A DNA stretch of 64,000 bases from Beroe forskalii (taxonomy: Eukaryota > Ctenophora > Nuda > Beroida > Beroidae), in contig WFMF01000378.1 of the NCBI GenBank assembly GCA_011033025.1, positions 62,001 to 126,000 on the forward strand, in the 5' to 3' direction. Made by a program: the position numbers and the translations under genes. The notes beneath the pieces were generated by a model, which was given only the letters and a program-made list of their open reading frames with translations, ran no database searches and was not told the origin of the DNA. Below, in pieces: positions 12,744 to 25,111 of the stretch. Positions within the stretch are counted from its first letter, which is position 1, and each line of letters starts with the position of its first letter.

Positions 12744-14290
12744 CACCACCAAAACCGTTGGACGGTTGGTCTAGTAACCCCCCGCTGGTTTGGATGTGAT
12801 CAGCCCATTTTGTCTCTTTTCAGGTTCCGTTGTCACATCCAAACCCGCGGGGGGTTACTAGACCAACCGTCCAACGGTTTTGGTGGTGATATCTTGACAG
12901 ATGTATGTAGTTTGAACCCATGTTACTTGCCCAAAGGCAGTTTCGACCCACGTAACTTGCCCTCACGTAGTCCGAACCCTCGTTACTAGCCCACACGCAA
13001 GTCTAACCCACATAAATCACCCTGACGAAGTCCAACACTAAGTTATTCTAACTTGAAATTACTAGAATTGATATATGTCTTAATTTCTACAAAACGTCCG
13101 TGTGTACTCACGTGCTTAGATATAGCAACCAGATCTAATTTCACGTGCATTAGTCGTATTTGAACTCATTTCAACGTAATCAAGTCGAAAATCCTGTGTA
13201 AATATCAATTTCTTCAAATCCCCTAATTTCTACAAAACGTCCGTATGTACTCACGTGCCAAAATATGGCAACCAGATCTAATTTCATGTGCATTAGTCGT
13301 ATTTAAACTCATTTCAACATAATCAAGTCAAAAATCCTGCGTAAATATCAATTTCTTCAAATCCCCTAATTTCTACAAAACGTCCGCGTGAACTCACGTG
13401 CTTCACTAGTCCATCGTATATTTCCCCGTTATTCGGACCCCCGTTATTCGGACCCCCGTTATTCGGACCCCGTTACTCGGACCCCCATATTCGGACCCCC
13501 GTTATTCGGACCCCCATTATTCGGACCCCGTTATACTGACCCCGTTACTCGGACCCCCGTTATTCGGACCCCCGTTATTCGGACCCCCGATATTCGGACC
13601 CCCGTTATTCGGATCCCCGTTATTCTGACCCACGTTATTCTGACCCACATAATCCGATGAAAACTCTATGAGTTGGAGATGTAAAAGTAGCGCAAAATAG
13701 CGTTCTATCACAAAATACGCTATTTTAGTGGTTTTACGCGATTTTGATGTCGTCATCACAGCACCCAAATAAGCTCAAACCAACTTCCCATATAGCCTAT
13801 AAGACAATTCCGCCTTAGTGCAACATACTTTGACCGGTCTCATCTCAAGATAAGCTGCAGTTCTTGATATATCTCTCGTTTAAGTTTTTCTCCTAAAATT
13901 TTGAAATTGATTTTTCACCGTACCTTAGAAAATCGCGTATATCTCGATGAAAAATCGAGATAGCCCAATGATCCGTATGATTTTCTGAAAGCTCTTTAAA
14001 TTTCCAACTAACGATTTTTCAACATTTTTGAGCTATCTCAATTCCTTCTTGGTGAAAAATGCGCATAAAGATGGCCTATTCTCGCTAAAAAAAACAATAA
14101 AATTTCGCTAAGTTGATGACGTCATAGTGACGTGAAAATGACGTCACCAGAACTTCTCTTATAGCCTATAACATTTTCCCATCTTAGATAAACAAAACCT
14201 GACCTCGATCATGGCTCTACCATTTCCCGTTCTTGACATCTCGGCTTTCCAAATTTGCTCCCAATTATCATGATCTATCTTCTTATATAT
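12744..14290. repeat. 1.5-kb composite fold-back unit, copy 2
   Basis: A nearly identical head-to-tail copy of the preceding unit. It has the same inverted repeat (12742-12890), the same 143-bp direct repeats and the same 15-bp minisatellite (13424-13650), and ends at TCTTATATAT. Differences are mostly single-base run lengths and repeat number in the minisatellite, so the duplication is recent. Confidence 0.85.
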
Positions 14291-14505
14291 TATTATATAT
14301 TATTATATCACCCTGTGACACTCAAATCTCTAACTTATACCCCTGGCCAGTCTTTTTTATTACCGCGGGGGGTTACCGCCCTGGCCAGGGCGGGAATTAT
14401 TATATATTATTATATCACCCTGTGACACTCAAATCTCTAACTTATACCCCTGGCCAGTCTTTTTTATTACCGCGGGGGGTTACCGCCCTGGCCAGGGCGG
14501 GAATT
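14291..14505. repeat. 107-bp direct repeat with internal hairpin, two copies
   Basis: Two head-to-tail copies each contain TATCACCCTGTGACACTC and then an inverted pair CCCCTGGCCAG / CTGGCCAGGG around a GGGGGG-containing loop. It abuts the fold-back unit and shares its CCGCGGGGGGTTAC string, so the elements may be related. Confidence 0.75.
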
Positions 14506-14870
14506 GCTGATTCCAGAATCCACACTATACCGATGACGCCACTCTCTCTCCCCCTCCACCCCCTCCCTTCTCCCTTTTACATCTCCCCTTTCCCCCGTTT
14601 ATTACTGATTCCAGAATCCACACTATACCGATGACGCCACTCTCTCTCCCCCTCCACCCCCTCCCTTCTCCCTTTTACATCTCCCCTTTCCCCCCGTTTA
14701 CTGATTCTAGAATCCACACTAAACCGATGACGCCACTCTCTCTCCCCCTCCACCCCCTGCCTTCTCCCTTTTACATCCCCTTTCCCCCGTTTACTGATTC
14801 CAGAATCCACACTAAACCGATGACGCCACTCTCTCCCCCTCCACCCCCTCCCCTCCCACCTGTGAATAAT
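14506..14870. repeat. 92-bp CT-rich tandem repeat, four copies
   Basis: Four units begin at GATTCCAGAATCCACACTA. Each continues with ACCGATGACGCCACTCTC, a pyrimidine tract and CCCCTTTCCCCCGTTTA. The strong strand asymmetry (pyrimidine on +) gives long open frames on both strands that are not genes. Confidence 0.85.
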
Positions 14871-16149
14871 ATATTTGGACAATGACTCTCTCCACCACTT
14901 CATTAGTCAGAGTGAGAGTATATATTCAAATCTACCTGTATACCATTCTACCGTGCGTATTTTATTCTTCTACCGAGAATTAACATCTCCAATCTGCATT
15001 AATACACACTTCTGCTACGACATTTCATTATATTATTTACTCTCTTTTTTTCTTTCTTTAAGTACTCTCTTGAATTACTTTTGCCATCAGTTTTTCTTCA
15101 TTATTTCCGTAATTCGTACTTGTCTTATCATTAGAATTCGTTGTGCATTCTTGCTATCGTACTCGAATTCATCCTGCTTTGAGTCGTATAATTTCCAGTG
15201 TTTCCCAAAAGATGCATTTAATATCCATCTGAGAGTCATGTGACTTTTCAATGTCATGTGGCCGACGGGAAACAGGAAATTTTACCCTATATCGGTGTGC
15301 CAAGTTGGAAACCGAACTTTCGTTAGCCAGAAAACTGACAATAAAACACGTAAAATTCTAATGAAAGATGCATTATTTTCTTGCACTGTATGCACTTCCC
15401 TGTATTTTCTAACATATGCACTTCCCTGTATTTCACTTACGAAATTTCTCCGTACTCAGCATCAAATTTTAATACATTTCCATATACAGATGTTAGGTGT
15501 TGTAAGATCTCGTTATCAGCTCAGATTATCCGAAATATATCACTTTTTATAAATTATGTGTATCGATCACCTCCTCACCACAGGCATCGTGACATAACTA
15601 AAACACCACGCTAATCCCTGATAATGACGTCACTCCATACCGGGTACCAGTTGTGCGTGACCTGTGTATGTAGGGTGGCTGTAATAGCAGCTGAGCGTCT
15701 CAGGTGACGTACATTACATGAAACCAGAGAGAGAACTGATAACAGACTCTGCTGATAACAGCCTCCCTTTTTCCTTTGCTTTACACTCACTGCTCGCTTT
15801 TTGTTTGGTTTAATTTACACTTGAGTCGCACTAGAATATTCGTTATATTATGGTGAAGAATTTCCAGTTTTGCTGCACTGAATTGATTTTCATGGTCACA
15901 TGAAATTAAAAGCATATTACCATGAAACTGCAGGGCTTTTCAATCCTAATTTATCTCCGCGCTCTTTAATCGTGCGTGGTATGTTATATTAACCAAATAT
16001 GGATAATGAAAGCTTAGTAGTTGATTATTTTCTGAATGCGGGTGCGAGTCCCTCAGTTCTACTTCATGAGTGCCGTATTATGTCTTTGATCTTTCCTCGA
16101 AAGCACTGTCTTCAAATAAATAATATCACAATATGAGCTACATTATACG
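14871..16149. other. intergenic stretch, nothing recognised
   Basis: Open frames near 14875-15614 are long for AT-rich DNA but Phe/Ser/Leu-rich without a domain signature, and no coherent splice pattern is seen. Confidence 0.35.
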
Positions 16150-16325
16150 CTTAGAGCATGGCTGGGAATGCGCTAATAGAAATTATTGCACGAGGCGTAG
16201 CCGAGTGCAATAATTTGTATTGTCGCACGAGGAGCAGGCCGAGTGCGACAATACCAAATTATTGCACGAGGCGAAGCCGAGTGCAATAATTTTATTAGCG
16301 TCATGACCATTTGCCATGCTCTTAG
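16150..16325. mobile_element. 175-bp MITE with nested hairpins
   Basis: Terminal inverted repeats of the form CTTAGAGCATGGC and GCCATGCTCTTAG bound the element. A second inverted pair, CGCTAATA and TATTAGCG, lies inside. The core has three small palindromes built on ATTGCACGAGG and CCGAGTGCAATAA, the middle one with CG in place of TA-type bases. No coding capacity. Confidence 0.75.
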
Positions 16326-17169
16326 TGTATTAGCCAATGTGAGGAGTGCAATATTACTTATTATTGCACGCCTACAAGTACCCTCAAAATTGGCTAATAT
16401 TTATTATTCGACTTTACTGTCTTTACGTGTTTTGGAGATAATATGATACGTACTTCCTTCAACTCGGATGTTGCAGACTTTCAGAGAGCTTGCTTTTTGA
16501 CCCTTCAAAGTTTGATAATCTGTCCTGCAGTCCCATTTATCTTCACATGAACATTTTGGGTTTGGTGCTCATAATCAGTGCCATTTCTGGTGGTTGTGTG
16601 ATATTTTGAATCTTTCTCTTTCCGAAGAAACCTTTTCTCGTAATGGATTCAGGCTTCCTATTTTCCACAATTGAGTTACCGCCCAGGCTCAGGAATCAAT
16701 CCTACATGTGATATGTTACATTTTAATGAACGATGATGTTATTGTTCTCTTTCTCTTCCCCTGATCATAACGCCGTGTTTTGACAGCTGTTGTCCCTGCC
16801 ACTACTCTTTCGTTACAGAGATCTCTGTAACACTTTTAACTCACCTCTCCATTTACCATTTTTTGTTGTTAAAAACACGCGCCTGACTCTTTTACCCTAC
16901 AATTTCCTTGAACTAGCCCGTTGCCAAACTTCCCTCTGTCCTGTTTCTTTCATTGGCAATGCTCAGACTTTACTTTGTGTCTACGAAATTTTGTCCGCAC
17001 ATAATTTTTGATTAAAATTCTGTTCTAGAAGTGGAAAAATTTAATACACGCCCAAGGTTTTTCTCTTTACCTGCCACAAATCTTTTTTCTTGTTTTCATG
17101 TCTGCTTCGCGTATTCATTCTCCAAGTTTTCCTTGTTTTTGGATTTAACTGCTCATTTCCTCGTTGGAA

Positions 17170-17580
17170 AAACCATGAAGGCATCTAGGAAGCTATCAGT
17201 CATCTGCTTCATTCAGTTACTTATAAAAAATTATACTTGAATTCCCCTCACCCCAACACACAAGTTTTCTATCCCATGCCAACCAGGTTACTCTAACAAG
17301 AGCCCTCTTTTGCTCTCCTTTGCCGTTTCGGCGTAAGCATCTGGTTAGATGAACCGAATAGGTTGTACAAAGTGGGTAATAAGCATCTAAAAAGCTATCA
17401 GAACTAACGCCTACTCAGTTCTCTCCCTCTCTCTCTGCTCAGTGGATTATAAAACAAAAAGACTTGAAATCCCCTGCTAATTAGGTTGCACACTGCACTG
17501 AGTACATTTCTAAAGAGCTATCAGAACCAACACCTACTCAGTTCTCAGTGAATAATAAGCAGAATGAACTTACCTCGATC
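17170..17580. repeat. diverged direct repeats around AAGCTATCAG
   Basis: Three diverged copies of a motif GCATCTA-AAGCTATCAG followed by a CTCAGTT string occur near 17179, 17385 and 17510. Between the first two lies a segment (17288-17350) shared with 32450-32550. Confidence 0.55.
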
Positions 17581-17648
17581 CAACCCATGTCTCCATGATG
17601 TCTGAAAACAAAATACAAAGGAACGAGTACTAATATGGGAGCATCTAT

Positions 17649-17741
17649 AATTTAAACAACATCGAATTTCGGAAACATTGTGATTTAACTTATTAGTTAC
17701 GTTAAATCAGAATGTTTCCTAAATTCGATGTTGTTTAAATA
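17649..17741. repeat. perfect-arm hairpin, about 40-bp arms
   Basis: Left arm TTTAAACAACATCGAATTT and right arm AAATTCGATGTTGTTTAAA continue inward through GGAAACATT / AATGTTTCC and GATTTAAC / GTTAAATC, with three mismatches and about a 12-nt loop. This is either a short MITE or a stable RNA hairpin if transcribed. Confidence 0.75.
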
Positions 17742-19479
17742 TTACTTAACATAACGCAGCAGCAAGTTTATACGCAGACGATGTTCTCAAAACGACCGAC
17801 CAGCTACAGTCTATACTACCTCTCAGTTTAAAAGCAAATTCTCATTTGCAAGCTAATTGGCAGAAATAGCTCCCGGCGACGGGGTCCAACTTACAAATTA
17901 GTCTCATGTCATCTTGCCTGGGTATATGTAAAGGCTGCAACCTCTAAACGAACATTTAAGAGTAACGTCATTGTCAGAGTTTTGAATGGTGTGTTGTTGA
18001 CATCACGCAGCAAGTTGGTCAAGCGCGGCGCGCCATCATGGCAAGTCTTATATATAATCAATTATTACCATAACGGGCGTGTCTCTCTATCTCTGAGAGA
18101 CCATGTGATGATGTCATCTTAGAAGGAATATATTCCTGATGACGTCATCAAATAGTACACATAAAGTGTACATGATAAGTAATATATAAAGCTGTAGGAT
18201 TCTATGATAATAATATGTCCTCCACACACACTTATGTATTACATCACGACTATAAGAGTAGTAGATAAGTAGTTGATGACCTAGAGCGGAGTGCGCGCGG
18301 CAGAGAGAGAGAGGCCCGCCCGTCCTGTGTCGTATTATTCGTAAAGCTTTGTTCTTCTTATGTTGCTACTATCGAGAGAGGGAGGGAGGACTCTTTGACT
18401 TGACTCTCTCTCCGACTTTCTCGTTTTGATGTTTTACGATATATATACGGTCGCCAAAATTAGACGTATCGGGCTAATCAATGTATTTGGCTTTATATAT
18501 TAATCAAGAAAATGACTTCACTTGAGTAGCGGCCTACTTTACGCTGCGTAAATTACGTGTGGTGGCTGCTGTCAGCGTTGTTACCGGTTACTTGACGGAA
18601 AGAGAGTTGTATCCGCGCGTCTATATTAGATCACTCGTTACAGGGTGGGAGATATTCCCACAAGTTACAGGGAGGGAGATATTCCCGACCCTCACGCTGT
18701 ACGTTGTCACACTCTCTGACACCAGTTTACTACTGGTACTTCACTATTGTGTGTTACGAGTTGTGTTGTCATTGCTACTTTTATAGTTCTGATGGTCCTG
18801 TGAAAAATGTGATTTGCACATACAGGTACTGGAGAGTTGACCAGTTTAATGCGAATTCTCACTCCTATTGCCTTGGGCTACTATTGCTACTTCTAGTTCT
18901 GCTCTTATTTCCGTGTTTCGTTATCTCTTGCACATTGTCCGGAACATTACGAAATGACACGCCCATTCGTCAATCATCACTGGTCTCTCTCTCCTTGTCT
19001 CCTACTACCATATTCAATCAGTGAAAATGGATGTAACGTCTGTTATCATAAAATATTAGCTTGAATATAATGGTTTGAATAATTTTGTCCAGTCATTGTT
19101 GTCACTAGAGTATATATTTAAATTCGTGGCCCGGTTGTCATTCATCATGCTTATCATTGATTATATCTTTATTCTATCATAATTTTACTTGCATATAATA
19201 TTCTCTATCGTATACGGCATCAGAGAGCCCAAATACCATAATTCATATAGCCTGGGTACCATTATCGTATTTTATATCTCTAGACTTGCTTGCTTCTTTT
19301 AACATCTCATCTCACTATTATCCCTGTAAACATTTTATTATTATAGTCGCATATTATTTCTGATATTTGTATTTCCGGCCCAGTATAACAACGTAGTTCC
19401 TAATTTATCCGTGTTTTGATGTATCTCTTCCGGTACTTTGCACAGTGATTTTCGACCGTTATATTTTGGCTTTTTCCCA
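17742..19479. other. upstream region of the 19.5-kb exon, nothing coding recognised
   Basis: No supported exon. Several (GA)n and ATATA stretches occur. GGAGATATTCCC is duplicated at 18649 and 18676. The stretch ends in a clear 3' splice site, GGCTTTTTCCCAG, at 19480. Confidence 0.4.
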
Positions 19480-19512
19480 GTTTTTGACCTGTGAATCACC
19501 ACTTCTCAAGGA

Positions 19513-19986
19513 ATGAGTGAGGGTGGAAGCAGCAGTGTTCCTGGAGATACCATCCTGACGAGCTCCCCCTCGCCCCCCATGATCTCCACCCCACCCCACT
19601 TCTCCACCCAGCCCCACTTCTCCGCCCCACCCCACTTCACGCCCCACTACCCCCAACAGCAGCAGTACTACAGCGCCCCCTACACCACTCAGCAATACTA
19701 CCCCCAATACCCCTACCCCTCCCTGGAGGGGGCGTCACCCCAACCCACCTCCCCGGTCTGCAGCAGGAAGACCTCAGTTGAGTCCGCCCCGCCCACCCTC
19801 GACACCTCGTCAGCGGACACCACGCCCCGCCCCTCACTCGACCCTGTCTCCGGGGCGGTGTTGGGGGCGGCACCCACCATCATGCTCACATTCGACCCTA
19901 ACTCTGAGCAGCAGGGTGGGGAAGGGAGGGAGAACAGGGATCCTATCAGCTGCCTCGCAAACAGACCGGGACTAGTCTATGGAAAG
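19513..19986 (+). CDS. first coding exon, Ser/Pro-rich; possibly the 5' exon of the Unkempt-like gene
   Basis: A 158-residue exon starts at an ATG preceded by an in-frame TGA 21 nt upstream and by a strong 3'-splice-like TTTTTCCCAG at 19480. It ends at GGAAAG|GTGAGA, phase 0. The protein is low-complexity. It starts MSEGGSSSVPGD, then has four short PHF repeats (PPHFSTQPHFSAPPHF), a Gln/Tyr-rich stretch (YPQQQQYY) and a Ser/Thr/Pro-rich middle. High third-position GC and the clean donor support coding status. Assignment to the Unkempt-like gene rests only on position. Its phase 0 end cannot join directly to the first recognised zinc-finger exon (25112), which needs phase 1, so at least one exon between them is unseen, or they are different genes. 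Confidence 0.6.
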
Positions 19987-22900
19987 GTGAGACATGAGGA
20001 AACACTCCCATACTTGAGTATACCACTGGGTATTAGCAATGCTACCATTTCTGAAGGCTGTTCCTATGATCTTATCTTTTGATATCTCTCTATCAAGTTG
20101 TCTAGTTCACAATTCATTTTTACGCCGTCCTTATATTTACGCCGGCGAATGTCAAAAACAAATGTTTTTTCCAACCAAAGTGATACGCATTTTCAGTTTA
20201 ATTCCTTGTCCTGACGATATAGTAGCAGTTTGTTAATGTTTAAATTCCTCTACATATCGATAACAATTGTCCGAGTGTTCATAAGCACTTCATTTATGAA
20301 CGCTAATGGGGTGTTAATTGAGTGCAAAGCGCAGGACTAAGAAAATAAATTGCATATTACGTTAACATAGATTGAAATACAGCGGATCATTCCTTTTGGA
20401 ATTTATCAACAGGGTTGAGGAAATGATAATCCGATAATGAATACATTTTGAGCGTTTGAAATTGACCTTTTGACATAACTCGCAAGTAGAATGATTACCA
20501 TTACAGGGTTATATTTGTTGATGGCCCAGGGACAAGGATCCTCTCTCTCCCCCGATCCATACCAAGATCCCAATGCTTCATAATCCAGATGTAAATTAGA
20601 ATTCACCATGATCCCCGCCCACTCTCCATAACACTGAATTAGTAATTTCCGTGAGTATGTGAGAGTTAGAGGAATATCAATGGCGAATAGTTAAGTCTTT
20701 AACTGAGCTAATGGAAGCGTACGTGTGCTCTTTAAACTTTAAACTGCTTGTACTTGGCATGCCGCCAACATAGTAATATATTTCCTCTTCATAGAAATAT
20801 GCCGAACGCACGCCGCAAATACTGTGGATTGTCGAATAATGTCTGGCAAAACAATAATAACTCAGAGCTCATAATTTTGGATATAAAATTCTTGAAAATA
20901 TCCCGTTTTCTTCGTAAAATAGAGCTCGGCGAGACAAATATTCGACAAGTATTTCGCGAATAGTTGTGTTTAAAGTGTGTTTTTGATGCTATATACCAAC
21001 CAACATGCCGTCTGGTATTTTGAGCAATGAACGGCATGTTGCTGCTTACTGGGTTAATTCAGAAGAGTAAAATGGTCCCGAATGATGCGTCTTCTCTGGC
21101 AACCAGAAGGTTAATTCATTTTCGAGATAGTCATCATGTTTCAAATTTCACGATTTTACAGCCCCTTATTAATAAATCCTGAATTTGACCCCTATGAATC
21201 TGTCTCTATCTTGATCCATCATATCCTGATCTATTTGAACGGGATCTGGGTGTGACACCCTGCAGGGCTACTAAAGCCTCGGTCCATGGGGTGTGTACCA
21301 TTAACCACCTGTCATAATCCGTCAAGAGTGAAGAGGACCAGGCCCTGCTTTCACTGTGTGCTTGTCACATGCAGACCGCGGGTATAGTTACTCATTAAGA
21401 TGAGACCGGCTGTAAAGATTTATGGGTGCCGAGAGGACTGTTCTAAATATTTCAGTGTTTTCTGCAGTTTCACAACAGACTTGTTGGTGCAATGGATGAC
21501 GCCATATCCGCACACACGCAAACGTAATCCATCTGAAACTCTGCTGGAGGGTTGATGAGGGTACCCATACATCATATCTTACAGGATGTTGGTGACGTAA
21601 TAACATGTTGACGTAATAAGGATGCTCATTGATGATAATGGGTTCCCTGATGATCATGATGCCCTCATTTACTCCATTGCTTATAAATTATGCCACAAGT
21701 TTGCATTTGACAGTATATGGTGATGTCATTATCATGGTTTATAATGATGAATTGATGACCATGAACCCCATATATTTTTCTTGAGCGCTGTAGGGAAATG
21801 CCATTTTGCCCCTTGCCTGGCTGAGGGCTTGAAGTATATATTCTTAGCCCTGATATATCTGCAGTTTAGGGCTGCTATGAATAACTTCACGGTTATAAAT
21901 AGGACCGTAAATTCCGCCTTCAGTGTCGATGATCTTATTGAAAAGTTGTCGTGTCGAAAGGCATTAGTATGATGTATTGTGCATGTGCCAGGCTTCTCAG
22001 GCCGTGTTTAATGATGACATGTGTGTTTGTGCGGTAGTACGTGGCCTCCCGCCTGAAAGTATGTTGCGAGTTTTTGAATATTTAAAGTTGGATAGCATTA
22101 GATGCACTCAACTCAGAAAGTGAGAACGGACCCTTGAGAAATCTGAAAATTGTAAATCAGGATTTGGGGTTGAAATGGAAGGTTAGTAGCTGTATGTACT
22201 TGTATAATAATCATGTGTAGTGTCATTTGTATGTTTTTATTAACGCCCGCTTTATTTTGCTTGTAGTTGTGTGTAACATGCCCTAACATGCATGTCTCGT
22301 GTCTCACTGACACTCAATTATCTCACGGCAGCAATTTACATCATGTAAATTGCAACATTGTTTAAACAAAGCAAAGTCATTTTCATTCGTGAATTTAGAT
22401 TAGATTAGATAAAATTATGGCAGGAATCATCTCAAATGTATCATGACGCCAATACTTTCAGCTTTTGGATTTTCACACCCGGAACATCGTGTGTAGCAAT
22501 TACCAAATTGATTTAGACCGCATCATAATCCACTGGAATGTCCTGATTCTCTGGAATAATCCACCTTAATCCACTTAAAATACCATGCCCCTCTTCTCTC
22601 TGTACATAACACAGTGTATTGTACACACAGATTCCACATACTAATGAACATCCTACACGTCATCTCAGGTAAAAGTGTGTGAGTGTAGAGAGGGGGCACT
22701 TTACATGACATCATCATGTAAATCGTGATGAACTCAAGTCATCATCAGGTGCAGTGTAATCATAGCTTCCAACTGTTGTTGGTTCCTTGCCATCCTCACT
22801 TGAGTTCGATGATCTGTTCGTTCACTCCCTCGCAACTTACTTAGTCGCAGTTTACTTGCTAACTTGAAGTACAAATTATTCATTCAGGATTCTCGTTTTC

Positions 22901-24198
22901 TCTTCAAATCTTCATTGGCTCCTGATTTACCTTCACAATGTACGTCATTACACAGTACACATTTTACATTGATCTACTCAATAAAATGAATGTATAATGT
23001 ATATTGTATAGTGTATAAATTACATTCATATCACTACTTATATTTCCCATATTACTCATAACCATTATGTAACCATTTCACTTACCAAATAAACACCGTA
23101 CTCAAATATATACTCATATGCCCAAAGTTGAAATAGGCGGTGAGGATATTTCGTCATTACCAAATCGCAATACTGTAAGTTGATGACGTTAAACCACCTA
23201 TTTGATATTTTTGCTTGCGCGCGGCGTTTACACACACAGACACACACAGAGAAGCATACATAATATCCACCATCCCATCCACCACATGATTAATATCCTG
23301 GCATGTCTCCAACTAAATCCTCCTTCTCTCTCCATCATCCCCTCTTCCTCCCATCGTAGCAGCATCACTAAAAGCTCTCTTCTCTCATCAGAGAGAGGAG
23401 GAGAGTAGAGAGAGATGGTCATTTCTTGGAATACACCGTGTCGAGCATTCTCTCTCCCTTTGCCCTAACGTAGCGTATATTGTGTTATCTTGGCTCGTAC
23501 ATATAAAATTTCATACGGTATTATAGCCCGATTGTCAACTATATAATATTTGCTTTTGGCAATCGCTCAAGTATATGCCTACCTATCTCACATGATGAAT
23601 GCTACTCGAGTACCTATACTCCAACTTGGCAAAGAGATGCGCGTGTCAAATGCGAGTGTTATTGAGTGTTGCCTTGGTTCTCTAGAAATTTAGGAGACAA
23701 TATGTTGTTAATGTGTTCCTGTCTGATACATGTTTGTTTTGTCGGCAGCGTGTCTACGATATAAGAACATGTGATTTATCACCAGTATCAACCCATGATA
23801 CCCCTCTACTTGATACACCCCATACTCCCACATGAAGTTTCCTTCCCCTCCGTCTATCCTCATCAATCATCGTGTCTTCATCCATGTCATACTCTTACTG
23901 CTTCCCACGCGCCCGAACTTATTCATTTTCCTGACCATATTCCCAGCTGTTCTACTCTTCGTTTTCTTCAAATTTCCATCCTCCATCGTCACGATCTCCT
24001 CCTCTATCCCACCCTCCTCCTCTTCGTTCTCATCCTCCTGTCCACTCAGCTCATTACATCACCCCAGCACTACCAACAGAGCATTACCTAACGTTATATT
24101 CGTGTGCGTCTTCCCTCAGACTTCACTGTGGGAGGAGGCATTAGATCACAGCTATCTTTACCACTCTCATTTGCAGCTTCTGCCAACACTACCCCTGC
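19987..24198. other. large intron or intergenic region, no exon recognised
   Basis: I searched for the first three CCCH fingers expected in an Unkempt orthologue and found no matching Cys/His-rich exon on the + strand. Short AT-rich frames are unconvincing. A small open stretch ending in a GTACGT donor near 24780-24830 (DRWHLSERARKDNDEL) could be an exon, but it has no clear acceptor. Confidence 0.4.
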
Positions 24199-24311
24199 AC
24201 GTGGGCGCCGCGCGCGTCACGTGATCCCATCTCCCAGTGTCACGTGATACGCGCGCTATGACACGTGATACGCGCACTAATGTCACGTGACAGTCCAGCT
24301 GTAATCACGTG
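24199..24311. promoter_or_regulatory. periodic array of six CACGTG E-boxes
   Basis: CACGTG starts at 24199, 24218, 24241, 24262, 24284 and 24306. The last five have TCACGTGA or ACACGTGA flanks, typical of MITF/TFE-type sites. Start-to-start spacing is 19, 23, 21, 22 and 22 bp, about two helical turns, so the sites would face the same side of DNA. GCGCGC tracts lie between some boxes. It sits 0.8 kb before the first recognised zinc-finger exon and could be an internal promoter of that gene. Confidence 0.6.
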
Positions 24312-25111
24312 ACTTTCTCTCCTGTAGTGTCTCCGTGTGTCTTAAAATACGTGTATATCCCTCGTAATTATACGACAATATGTATCGCCCGAACTACTAC
24401 TATCGTTGTTTCACGCGGAAAATGAACTTGATGATAATACGTTCCATGCCATGAAACGTTGTTCGTGTAATACTGAACGTCATAATGATGTACCCGCATT
24501 CCAGAGGTATTATATCTGTTCAAATCGTACTGTCGAGCTGCAGTGCGCTAGTGCAGACCCTTCCATCATTGGTCCTTGAAATATTGAGTGTGTGTTGGTT
24601 TGCTGTTCGTATATTTGTTAAATCTCTCTCACGCGCTACCGGAGAGTACTATGATGATGTATGATTCATACTACAAGACATAAAACATATATTTATTATT
24701 TAATTATATATTCCATTAGTGTATTGCGCTCAGTATACATCGTGTGTGTATACACGCATTTTCTCCGTATTTTGTCTTACGATCGTTGGCACCTCTCCGA
24801 GCGTGCTAGAAAGGATAATGACGAGCTGGTACGTTTATTATAAGACTCTTTGTAGACCGGATGAAGTCATCAGAAAGTTTCTTAGCGTATGATGATGACA
24901 TTATTCGTGATGTCTATTATTCATCACATGACTTGTTACATGTAGTCAGAAGTCTGATGTGTTTCCGAGTTAGGTGAAAGCGTGATGTTATTACACGCCA
25001 AAATGGAGTTGATTAACAAGTTACTGTTCCAAAGTTCCGTGTATTTTGTGTCTGTCAAATTATTTCCTGCTTGAGAATAACAGCTAATCCCTGACCTCAT
25101 CCTGTTTTCAG

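Noticed and set aside
11854-13768. Frames with YSDPR or NNGGPNNGG repeats
   Set aside because: Products of the 15-bp minisatellite, whose length is a multiple of three, so frames stay open by construction.
14577-14903. Arg/Gly-rich minus-strand protein
   Set aside because: Complement of the CT-rich satellite.
16000-16070. Possible tRNA B-box (GGTGCGAGTCC)
   Set aside because: No matching A-box and no cloverleaf could be drawn.
23771-24224. Two overlapping frames of 106 and 130 aa with Ser/Pro/His-rich content
   Set aside because: Pyrimidine-rich composition explains the length; there are no splice context, domain or codon-bias signals.
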